From Parelaphostrongylus tenuis (lineage: Eukaryota > Nematoda > Chromadorea > Rhabditida > Metastrongylidae), in contig JAHQIW010004324.1 in the NCBI GenBank assembly GCA_019055375.1, forward strand, positions 1-64,000: DNA of 64,000 nucleotides. Reading direction: 5' to 3'. Both the position numbers and the translations under genes were made by a program. Below, one piece after another: positions 55,500 through 64,000 of the stretch; within the stretch, counting starts at the first letter, position 1, and each line of letters starts with the position of its first letter. A model generated the notes under the pieces. It did not search any database. It was not told the DNA's origin and worked only from the letters and a program-made list of their open reading frames with translations.

Positions 55500-56335
55500 A
55501 TGAAAAAACTGATCTTATTAGTTGAAGAGGAAATGTTCATAGGAATATTAGCAACCATTCGAAAGCTGAGACTTCAAGCTACTTCTCCACGTTGCTGGTT
55601 TTTTAAGACACTCTTTTATAACGCTGCAAACTCCACACAAATCTAGGGCGTATCTCTCGACGTGAAGAGCACTTTCTTTAGACTATTAGTAACTGTAGGA
55701 GGGCGCTGTGCTTCCTGATGAAAATGATGTGCTTATACAGTGAGAAGACCATTTCTCTGCAACGCAGCAGGTAAAATAAGTTGAATTCGATGTGCGAGAA
55801 AGGACGATCGGGAGCCAATTTACGTCGCGGTGAGGGGGGCTGTCATGTGAACTGCTGACACGATACTTTTCTACGCTTTTACAGGCTCAAAAATCGATGA
55901 TCGCGTCACAGTTCACTCGTCGCCGCAGTCAGTGCCCTCGTGAATTCGCGTAGGGCAGCGTTGCTCACACGTGGATGTATTCGACGTATTACCAACTGCG
56001 TTGCAGCTCTATCACTTGCTGTTCAGAGAAACTGTTCATTTAGAACATAAGCACTGGATTGGAATCAAATTCGATCATGTTATAGAGTGGTTACTAACAG
56101 TCCAAAAAAAAAACTCTGTTCGGAGACAAATATGCGTGTCTGAAGTCAAGAAATTTCCTCTTTTAAAACGTCAGAAATACCATTTTTCGTAAGCCGGCAT
56201 TGTGGGGCTGTAAGCTCATGTCTCAGCTTTCGAATGCTTGCTAGCACTCCTTTGAAATTCCTCTCCAGCAAATCAGATCGGTTTTTCATTTGTCCCCTCT
56301 TAATCGGAAATAACCGATTTATCTCTATCAGCTTC
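55500..56335. repeat. large palindromic fold-back element, full form
   Basis: Left arm about 55510-55830 and right arm about 55950-56330, inverted. Shared boxes: AGCAACCATTCGAAAGCTGAG against TCAGCTTTCGAATGCTTGCT, GTGCTTATACAG against GAACATAAGCAC, and GCAACGCAGCAGG against CTGCGTTGCAGC. The centre is GC-rich with TCGTCGCCGC. Located in the 3.2-kb intron of the sphingomyelin-synthase-like relic. Confidence 0.8.
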
Positions 56336-56394
56336 GCACACTGGCTTGATTAACAATAGAAACATGTTTGATTGACAAGAATTCTTTCAATTTG

Positions 56395-56620
56395 ACCGCT
56401 TTTTAGCGATGGTACAATGTTACAGATCTACCCAATGATGTTGAGTGATGTGCAAATCTTCGACGTCAGGCGAGAATCGATCTCGCACATCACTCTTTCT
56501 GGATGCGCGTGCTTAATCAATTGCACTGCCAATGCCTGTTTTGCTACCACTCTTTCCACTCTACAACGCATCTCTAACTGTCAGCAACCAAGCGGGGCCA
56601 CTGGGGTTTGCCCGTAAGGA
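56395..56620 (-). repeat. tRNA-derived SINE with hairpin end (minus)
   Basis: Starts TGACCGCTTTTTAGCGATGG, then AATGATGTTGAGTGATGTGC, a reversed head (CAGGCGAGAATCGATCTCGC, GATGCGCGTGCTTAATCAAT), and the complement of the 5' region found at 57640 and 48880 (CTCTACAACGCATCTC, GTCAGCAACCAAG). Confidence 0.7.
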
Positions 56621-57449
56621 GTCTAGATTTCGCAATTTTTGGAAAAAAATTTAATCCATGATTAGTCGAACTCGCTGACTTACAAAAAGGTATAGAAATA
56701 ACTGCAGTATAAATGAATATAGATAAGATAGCATAGAAATGTTATATAACAGTTTAAAGTACGGTTTTTTGTCGTAAGCATTGCTTTCCTCTTAGAAAAA
56801 GGGTTGATTTTAGAGGAAGCAGTAGTGTTGTTCCTACTACCTTTCAGCGTGATTGAGGTCTCTACTATCAGAATCTAAAGGATAATGAGAAAGTTATTGT
56901 GGTTCATACGTTGATGAAATGCTCCACCCCATATTAGGACGTGTTCTTGAATGAATGTGTTTGTGCTGAACATCAGTATAACTGCATTTCTCGCTCTCGG
57001 ATTGGTTGCCAGTGACATTTTATTTACAGTTATATTACATTTATTTCAGACTATGGAAAGGATATTGACTGGTACAAAAGTAAATTCGCTTTCAGACCGT
57101 TACCTTCGCCATGTAAAAGAGAAGAATATATCCAGGTAAACAAAAATAAAGTTCCTTAACAGCGTCGTTACAAGGATTGTGCTATCTGCGGACTAGACAA
57201 AGTCAGCTGATTGCTGTCACTTTGAGAAAATTCGCTTCAGCGTTGTTCTGCCAAGCGTCATCCTTTGAGCCATTGACAACCACATGTACGCTTTAGGTAC
57301 GTGCCATGAGCCGCGGGCGCGGTGGGCCTGTATCATAGCCCGCTTCTATGGAAATACGAATTAACCCTCTGAGTTGTGGTTCTGAGGGCAGCACATTGTC
57401 AGCATCAAATGATAAGTAGGTACTAGACGATCAAACAAAATTCCTTTTT

Positions 57450-57640
57450 GTTTGACCGCTTCTAGCGGAGGTATAACGAATACACCCATTGATGTAGAGT
57501 GACGTACAAAACTTTGTGTCAGGCGAGACTTGAACCCTCATTTTACGTAATTCAAGGACTTCACGCAAATATTTCTCACGTCACTCTACATCACTGGGTA
57601 TATTCGTAACATCATACCGCCTCTAGAAGCAATTAACTAG
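57450..57640. repeat. hairpin of two SINE tails
   Basis: GACCGCTTCTAGCGGAGGTA with ATGTAGAGTGACGT is mirrored by ACGTCACTCTACATC with CATACCGCCTCTAGAAGC; arms of about 55 bp, loop about 60 bp. Confidence 0.8.
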
Positions 57641-57870
57641 AAAGGAATGCTATGTAACCAATACCTGCCAGCGTGACTAGGTTCAATGCCGATCTCGACT
57701 ACTACGCCAAAACTATTGACTGCGAATTGCAACAGAATGATATGTTGTAGCTTAGAAAGAATAGTGACAAAACAGGCCTTGATAGTGCCACTGGTTAAAG
57801 CACGCGCCCCCGGAAAAGGTGATGTGTGCGTTCGAATCGCGCTTGACGTCGACGTTTTGCACATCGCTCA
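57640..57870 (+). mobile_element. tRNA-derived SINE with its own 5' region
   Basis: Same order as 48880-49140: CCAATACCTGCCAGCGTGAC, GTTGTAGCTTAGAAAGAATA, then a head (GATAGTGCCACTGGTTAAAG, GCGTTCGAATCGCGCTTGAC) and a GTTTTGCACATCGCTCAAC tail. Confidence 0.75.
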
Positions 57871-58619
57871 ACAACATTGGATGATAGATATATAGCCGAT
57901 TGGTAAGGCCAAAGCTACAGGAAAGTGTCAAAAATTCCTAGCAGTCAATAATAAGGCACCTCGTTGCGATCCATACCGCACATCTTGAGATAGACAGATT
58001 TCATCACGATCATGGAATGACGGGAGTAGGATCGTCACCTGTAGAGAAATAGACATGCTGTGGAGAAGTGCGGAAAGATTTTGGAATTCACTATAAGACA
58101 TACACTTTGTTCACTAAACCTTTGCGGACAGTAGTTGATCGATTTTGGCAAGCGGCGCTTTATTTCGGTTGAATAATAAAAACTTTTTCTTTGTATAAGA
58201 AGAAAAACTTAACTTTTTCAAAACAGCCTGATACTCCATGATTTCCTATACGGGACCATATACTTCTTGGGCATATAGGACTTTTGGGTGCAAAGAAAAC
58301 TCTAAATCTGGAACGTAATCTTGTTTTCGATGTTACAGCCCACTCTAAAGAAACCAAATTAGCTCTGAAATTACCGAGATGCATGCCATCGAATCACTAT
58401 TAATGTAGCCTAATGAAAACGATCCACGAATCCCAGCCGCGCAAACAAAACAAACCGAGAGTGAAATACAATTTTATATCATCGTTACAGGGCCAAAAAA
58501 GGCCGAAGTCGATCACAGCATTGAAACCGCCTAGGTTCAGTTTTTCGAGTGAACAAAATTCTGGATAACAAAGCGTTGTACAGCTAAAAAAACCTGTAAA
58601 AAGTTGAAGGTCACGATGA

Positions 58620-59000
58620 CTCTTACCGTCAGGAAGTGTCAACCCTTTCGGGACCGTGGAACCACCTTCCCTAGATCTCCAACCGGCAGTGTGACAACGC
58701 TGAATGGTTTGCTCCAGCTCCTTTGCATCTCTATCAGACCGTGTGAGAAAACATTGAATATATTATTGCAACTTTTTCAAGATAATTTCCTACTTATACA
58801 ACATAATATATTGACATGTAACATGATACAGGAAAATAGCAACAGTAATGCAATCAAAACAGTACAGTTATAGATTCAATGCGTTCTCACGCTGAAGTTT
58901 CAGAGATGCGTAGGAGGTAGCGCAACAGTCCAGCTTTGCCACGTTGAAGGCCACCAATGCAGAGGATTGGGCCCACAGTCCCGGACGGGTCAAGGACCGG
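58620..59000. mobile_element. palindromic MITE, copy 1
   Basis: The left arm (TTTCGGGACCGTGG, CAACGCTGAATGG, TTTGCATCTCTATCAG, GTGTGAGAA) is mirrored at 58870-58985 (TTCTCACGCTGAAG, TCAGAGATGCG, CACGTTG, CCCACAGTCCCGG). The AT-rich centre carries no frame. It sits in an intron of the sphingomyelin-synthase-like relic. Related to 63330-63680. Confidence 0.7.
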
Positions 59001-59469
59001 CACCAAGATTTTTACACCACCTATATGGGTAAATAAAATGGTGAATTCCGAAGAAAAATAGAAAAACTCAGTTTAAATCAATCCAAAATGGTGTGGTCGA
59101 GGGCGGAAATATTGATAGAAAGTCGAACTAACTTCCAAAACAACGGCCCGCAATTCATACATGATTGCACAAAGAAGAAGCATTCAACGTAGAACAACCT
59201 ATCGTTCATCATGAATAAGCACCACTGTGAAGGCGATTACAGAACTAAAAATCGAAACGATTACCACTGATAGCCGGTCACTGATATGGGAAGAGTTCAG
59301 AAACAGAAAGACTGTTCCATGGATAAAATGGGCTGGCAAGAAATTTTCCGCGGACTTTTTCGTTTTTATTGCTCTATCCATGAGTCTGAGTTTTTGCCTT
59401 TAGAATCTTATATAATAGCTTCTTGCAATATTTTCATATAAGACACTCATAAAATTATTTTGAGAAGGA

Positions 59470-59582
59470 ATTGTCGCAGAGCAAAAACTATTGATGATGC
59501 TCTACGAGTATCGTTTAGGTACACGTGCTGCTCGGCACGCCACATACTCGTATAGCATCAACAATCGTTTTTGCTCTCGAAA
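59470..59582. repeat. inverted repeat (hairpin), 36-bp arms
   Basis: AGAGCAAAAACTATTGATGA, then TGCTCTACGAGTAT, is mirrored by ATACTCGTATAGCATCAACA, then ATCGTTTTTGCTCT. About four mismatches. The loop contains ACACGTGCTGCTCGGCACG, itself palindromic. No coding frame. Confidence 0.85.
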
Positions 59583-60189
59583 CAACATTATCTTCAAACA
59601 AATGTGTAAGTGTTTAACCCTTCAGGGTAGGGACGGAACTTGACCGATAACACTGCGCAACTCGCAAAAGGCGCGCGATTCTCATTACTTAGCTACGGTT
59701 ATTCCTCCATTTGGAAAGTGAAACCCTGAGCTCTCTGTTTCACCCTGATACTCTATGATTTAGTCTACATGATCATATGTTTTTCGTCCATATGTATCTT
59801 TTCCGTACGATAGAAAACTTTGAGTGCGCAAAGTAATCTTCTTTTTGTTCTTTCAACGTTGTGTGATCACCTTTCAAAAAAAAAAGCAGCTACAGTAAGG
59901 AAACCTTGAAATCTGGGCTATCTAACGGTCAGCAAGAGTTTGGCCAAGAGCCGTATACAAGGCCCACCTGAGAGAATAGAGCAAAATAAGTGTGAAACAT
60001 AATTCGGTTAAGCTGCTACTGCGTGGTAAAAAGGTTTTCTCAAAAATTTAACAAATTGGTGAAATTACAATAACTCAAGCTTTCAAATGTTTATCAAATG
60101 TGTAAGAGAAAAGTTCTGTCCAGCAAGAAAGGCCTTCAATCAGTCGTGCATCAAAGCTGATACACGCCATCCCTTAGGGTTCACAATTA

Positions 60190-60770
60190 CTTGTCAGCCA
60201 TGCATGTGGTCTATTATGGGCATTTATACAATGCAATACACGTTTTTGGCCTTGCAGCCTCGTCACATGCACGGTGCCTTTCATCTGAGCCAATTCTCTC
60301 CGGGAAAGGATTGCCCACTTTGTATACAAGAGTACACTGACGAACGTTATACACGAGACGATAAGTTATGAAATCACCGAACGGGCAGTGATGTACACTC
60401 GATTGCTCTTGTCTGGTGATCGTGAAATACCATAGCATCTGTCTTGAGTGTTTCTTTAGACCACGCTCAAATCTCAACATGTTTGACAGTTACTTTTGAG
60501 CCATGCGTATGGTCTGTTATGGCCCAATACACGTGTTTCGGAAGTGCATCCTTGTCAGTTTTTTCCGTCGATTCCTTGAAGTTGCGAGTTCATTCCAGAA
60601 AGGGGTTGGCTCAGACGAAAGTCATCGTGCAAGAGACGAGGATGCAAGGTTAAAACACGTGTATTGCACTGTATATGTGCCCATAGTAGGTCACATGCAT
60701 GGCTCAAAAATAACTCACAAGCATATTGGAATTTGAGCATGGTTCATAGAAACACTTGAAACAAAAAAGG
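60190..60770. repeat. CACGTG-core elements, inverted pair
   Basis: Two units: 60200-60480 (CATGCATGTGGTCTATTATG, ATACACGTTTTTGGCC) and 60495-60770 (GCGTATGGTCTGTTATGGCC, ATACACGTGTTTCGG, then the complement AAACACGTGTATTGCACTG and GGTCACATGCATGGCTC). Closest to 14885-15365. Confidence 0.65.
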
Positions 60771-61139
60771 TATGTTTGAGCGTTATCTATCAAAATAACT
60801 ACATGAAACTGCTCTAAATAAAATTACATTCAGAAGCTTAACTGCATGGAGAATAATCAGACAAATAGGAAATATCTGGGAGCTCTTTTGTCAACTTAAC
60901 AATTTAATCTAGCTTGACTAGTAGTGGACAGGACATCGCTGACTGACCATGCCCATTTCTGCTGCGAAATAATCATAAAAGTGGGATCGGAAAGAGGTTG
61001 ACGTGGAATGACATTGTGAACGACCGTCAGAAGGAAGAAGTTCAAGAACGCCGATAACATCAGACAGGAAAACGCTATGGCTGTTTTGAGTGATTCGGAA
61101 CGTTGTGGATGCATCTAAAACTCAGTCAAATGAACTTAC

Positions 61140-61290
61140 ACGCTAAATATTCCCATCAAACAGATCAAAATGAATGATGTGACATTTGAGATTGGCCGTA
61201 AGCCCGTCTCACATCTGGCCAAGTGACGAATGAAGGCACCTGTCGGGTTGGCATCACACCGAAATCTGACCGTATTGGTGACTAAAGGAA
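61140..61290 (-). other. exon candidate upstream of the sphingomyelin-synthase-like relic
   Basis: Between a TTTTCCTTTAG acceptor-like site (near 61290) and GTGTAAGTT (61141-61133) a minus frame of about 48 codons is open. It ends hydrophobic (F-I-L-I-C-L-M-G-I-F-S). The gap to the next exon is only about 25 bp, shorter than nematode introns normally are. It may therefore belong to the same gene only if intron sequence was lost. Confidence 0.25.
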
Positions 61291-61444
61291 AAGGTTCTCT
61301 TGCGTTAGTATAATGAAAAACAAGAGGATGATGAGGATGGAGTTTGATTAAATCCCCTAACTGCTAATAAGGACGACTAACAACTGACGATGCCTTTTTA
61401 ACATTTGACAGAATTTATACATTATATGTGTTCATTAATGTTGA

Positions 61445-61740
61445 TAAAAGAATGCGAATGGTGCAGTGGCGTAGATGCACCGCGACGCACACTTCGTGGT
61501 TGATGGTTAAATCCCACGCCACAGGGCTGATAGAATCTTCTATTCCTCCGAGGTCGGTGAGTTGGTACTGAACTTGTAACGGAATGGGGGCTCTTGACAT
61601 GATACATCGACAGGTTGCCGTGAGCTATTATAAGAGCCATATATGCATCTAATCACCTAAATCGATGCTACAGATGGAATCAGATGCATGGTGTATAGTT
61701 AAGTTACTGAACAATGTCAAGAGCTTCAACTCTTTTATTT
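61445..61740 (+). mobile_element. tRNA-derived SINE, copy 2
   Basis: GAATGGTGCAGTGGCGTAGA is the A-box region and ATGGTTAAATCCC a decayed B-box. The body (CCGAGGTCGGTGAGTTGGTA, ATATGCATCTAATCACCT, GATGCATGGTGTATAG) matches 8990-9150. Older-looking than copy 1. Confidence 0.75.
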
Positions 61741-62084
61741 CATACGCTTGCTATAAACTACAAAAATAAACGTACATTGTGGAACTTCCGGCCTCATGCA
61801 AGAATTGAAATCCATCTATCCTCGCCAAGGACGAACGTTTTGTATATCGCTAAAAAGAATGCCTGAAATATGCACGATGCATCCCACTACTTTCGTAGAG
61901 CAGCTCTTTCAGGACTGTGGACCCACAGCCTCTGCATTTCTAGCTGACAACTCTGGGTCGTCTGTTCCACCACCCTGTATCTGTAACCTCCAGCGCGCTG
62001 CATCTAACAGTGCTGGCTGCTGCGTCTACCAAAGGCACTCTGAGGGTAAAGATGCAGAAGAGGTGAATTCACGGCTCCGAATGG

Positions 62085-63012
62085 CCAGTGGAGCATGGGG
62101 CGACGATATAATTGCAGAAAAGGTGGGTAGGAGTTGGTTCGCAAGTTCAAAGCCCGACAAAACAATCTGGAGGATCAACCGCTGTCGGCTTGTCCATAGA
62201 AAGCTCTATTAACTCCTGACAGACGACATGTACCAGCTGAGGCACACGTTCGTTTGGAAGCCTTTCTCGCTAGACAAAAGTTTTCTCTTAGACATTTGAT
62301 GGTTATTCAAAACCTTAAATCTCCGCGATTTCAACAGCATGTTGTTCGATTTCTGAAACAGCCTATTTATTGCGTTGGAGTAGCGAAAAATGAAATTATG
62401 TTTTTTACTCAGTGTTCTTTACTTGTTCGGCACGGGTTTCTACATCGCTTCTCGTTAATCCTTTTCTTATCAATCTGCAGCGCAAATCTAGAGAATTTAG
62501 TTGTTCTAACTCGGTTTTTGAAAGGTTCTCATGTAACGATGCAAGAGCGAAAAAAAGATTACGTTTCACACTCAGAGCCTCTGTCGTATAGAAAAGTTCT
62601 ATATGCACAAAGTACATATAACTGTGTAGAGAAAATCATGGAGTATAAGAGCAACGCAAAAAACCTGAACTTTAATTCTTCAAAAGGAGAAAAACTCTTA
62701 ATTGGATAAGGAAAATTACGCGCCTTCTGCGAGTTGCGTTGTGAGATCGATGAACTGCCGTCCCTAAAAGGTTATTCTTGCGTCGCTTCACTAGCATTTT
62801 CACCCAAGCGCCATTCGCGAGTGATTAGCAAGCGAATTTGTTTTCAAGATAGCTCAATCTTGAAACAGTTATAGGCAATTGTGTACCAAAACGTTCGCAA
62901 GTAAAGGCGCAATTGAACGATACCAAAATCATAAAGTTTTAATCACTTCCGACTAATAAATCTTGTGTTTATTGCTTTAGTGCCGAAATTTGAGGATCGA
63001 CTTAATACCCTG
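62085..63012 (+). mobile_element. mariner-derived element with an internal insertion
   Basis: The N-terminal remnant G-A-W-G-D-D-I-I-A-E-K starts at about 62090. The usual 3' segment (TTCACTAGCATTTTCACCC) starts only at 62777, so about 550 bp of unrelated AT-rich DNA separates the parts. The right end (GCTTTAGTGCCGAAATTTG, GATCGACTTAATAC) is the degraded terminal repeat. The 138-codon frame at 61796-62212 is a chimera of flank and mariner and is not a gene. Confidence 0.7.
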
Positions 63013-63329
63013 GAAATCGCAAGCCATAAATCGACCACCCGTGATATAGCGATGATTACAACTACTTCAGTAGAATTATTTGATTGAAGTCGGCGAAGTA
63101 TTGATAGTAAAGGGAAGTCCGAACAATAAAAAGACCCATACGTCGGAACGAAGATGACTGGGATGTGCTTTCAGAACAGTACCACCCCCGCATAATCATT
63201 GATGCACAGCCATTTCTTGTCAATGACTTGAGCAGCAGCTTCCCGAAAGAATCCGAGAGGATAACAGGGGAACGAGAGTAAGAGCAAGAAAGTGTCACGG
63301 AGCCAAGTGATTAGCATTGCAGTTTACCA

Positions 63330-63680
63330 TCTCCTAGGGTAGTCTCTCCACCGACCTTCGAGTAAACCGTGGACTTACCTTTCGTGCATCTCTAACCGCT
63401 CTAGCGTAGGCAACTCTAAACGGTCTGCTCCACTTCCCCTGCACCTCTAACCCTCAGCGTGGGAACGGTTTGAGTGTACTATTTTATTATTTCAATGTAT
63501 TTTCCATTACTTTCGCTATTTTTCTACCTACAACATCATGATATATTTACGTAGAAACATATATGGGAAAATAACAAAAATTATACAGCTGTGACAATAT
63601 ATTCAGTGCGTTTCTACGCTGGAGGTTAGAGATGTCGAAGAGATGGGTAAACGGTCCTAAGAGGGTTAAAATGTCAACAT
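63330..63680. mobile_element. palindromic MITE, copy 2
   Basis: CTCTAACCCTCAGCGTGGGAAC (with an earlier GTGCATCTCTAACC) is mirrored by GTTTCTACGCTGGAGG and TTAGAGATGTCG. The AT-rich centre resembles 58760-58870. Confidence 0.65.
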
Positions 63681-64000
63681 TCCTAACCTTACCAATATTT
63701 TCATCATAGGAATCATAACTAATATGCTTTGGAAAATGATGCAATTCTCAAGATTTTGAGAAAAAGGTGTAATTCTACTGTCAGGGCGCATTTTTCAACA
63801 ATTTGGACGAAAGGCTCTTTTCGCTTCTTCCTCAGACTTTTAGTAACATTTCAATAGCTTAAAACTCAAGGATCCTAATGGTGCGCTTGTATTCTGGTAA
63901 GGATTCGTAGTACGCTGTAGTAGTGAAAATAATACTGAAGTTCACACTCTGCACGCAGATTTTGCTCGGCTGGGGTTTCTAGATGGTTTCTTGACGGACT
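63681..64000. other. no feature recognised
   Basis: AT-rich end of the window without frame or repeat that I can place. Confidence 0.4.

Larger units (their letters stand above)
54425..61114 (-). pseudogene. sphingomyelin-synthase-like gene, multi-exon, disabled
   Basis: Sphingomyelin synthases move phosphocholine onto ceramide in Golgi or plasma membrane. Exons read right to left. 61114-about 60930: T-A-I-A-F-S-C-L-M-L-S-A-F, V-V-H-N-V-I-P-R-Q-P-L-S-D-P, Q-K-W-A-W. 59280-59133: I-A-F-T-V-V-L-I-H-D-E-R, then TAG and TGA where the family has Trp and Arg in R-W-x-V-L-R-R. 58038-57938: V-T-I-L-L-P-S-F-H-D-R. 54758-54609: T-S-G-Q-K-K-I-L-C-G-D-L-L-F. 54548-about 54425: G-I-S-I-L-M-L-S-G-G-H-Y-T. 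The last four exons join in consistent phase. The family motifs C-G-D-x3-S-G-H-T and H-Y-T-x-D-V appear as CGDLLFGRLT and HYTMS followed by a stop: the first His and the Asp are lost, the second His kept. The donor at 57937 is mutated. Repeats fill the introns. Confidence 0.75.

Noticed and set aside
61796..62212. 138-codon ORF as a host gene
   Set aside because: Its last third is mariner N-terminal sequence and the first part has equally open alternative frames; it is a chance chimera.
62254..62709. 151-codon plus ORF
   Set aside because: AT-rich, low-complexity hydrophobic translation inside an insertion in a mariner MITE; no domain, no splice support.

Overview
The window looks like gene-poor, repeat-rich nuclear DNA from a nematode, most likely a strongylid (hookworm-like) worm. 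Four things point that way. There are several decayed copies of an RTE-clade non-LTR retrotransposon of the kind that fills hookworm genomes. There are mariner fragments with DD34D spacing, resembling the hookworm mariner 'bandit'. Candidate introns are short (60-160 bp) with TTTTCAG/TTTCCAG-like acceptors. There is no operon, ribosome-binding-site or other bacterial architecture. The organism call is inference; no search was run.

No long intact protein-coding gene is present. Reading the short frames jointly, allowing splicing and single-base damage, gives a different picture from the list of long ORFs. (1) A minus-strand multi-exon relic of a sphingomyelin-synthase-like gene runs from about 61114 down to 54425. 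Its last four exons join in mutually consistent phase, but stop codons and lost catalytic residues disable it. (2) A plus-strand three-exon histone-fold gene of the POLE4/CHRAC1 type lies at 44902-45433, broken by one frameshift and one stop. (3) A small spliced gene candidate lies at 23988-24402. (4) Several orphan exon-like islands I cannot name lie at about 2.3, 18.1, 22.6, 28.3, 31.8, 41.9, 42.3, 43.5 and 52.0 kb.

Layout: 1-9.8 kb holds two unnamed exon-like islands, an inverted dimer of a tRNA-derived repeat, a dead Tc1-like transposase (about 4.4-5.1 kb), a palindromic element and a SINE. 9.9-13.0 kb is RTE copy A (plus). 13-18 kb is SINE heads, the first copy of a 2-kb unnamed repeat and a 440-bp MITE. 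18.4-21.7 kb is RTE copy B (minus), just downstream of an orphan exon. 22-38 kb is mixed: palindromes, mariner relics, the 24-kb gene, the second copy of the 2-kb repeat and an alternating purine-pyrimidine tract. 39.5-40.4 kb is an RTE insertion with an inverted 5' part (twin-priming geometry) beside an AT microsatellite. 41.9-45.4 kb is the richest stretch of gene remnants. 45.7-49.8 kb is dominated by palindromes, including a near-identical pair of 0.8-kb inverted arms. 52-64 kb holds an interrupted reading frame, a complete mariner-derived MITE, the sphingomyelin-synthase-like relic and more SINE/MITE copies.

Overall the window is a record of transposition and gene decay: RTE machinery that probably moved SINEs, mariner and Tc1-like sources for non-autonomous elements, and old host genes broken by point mutations while repeats filled their introns.
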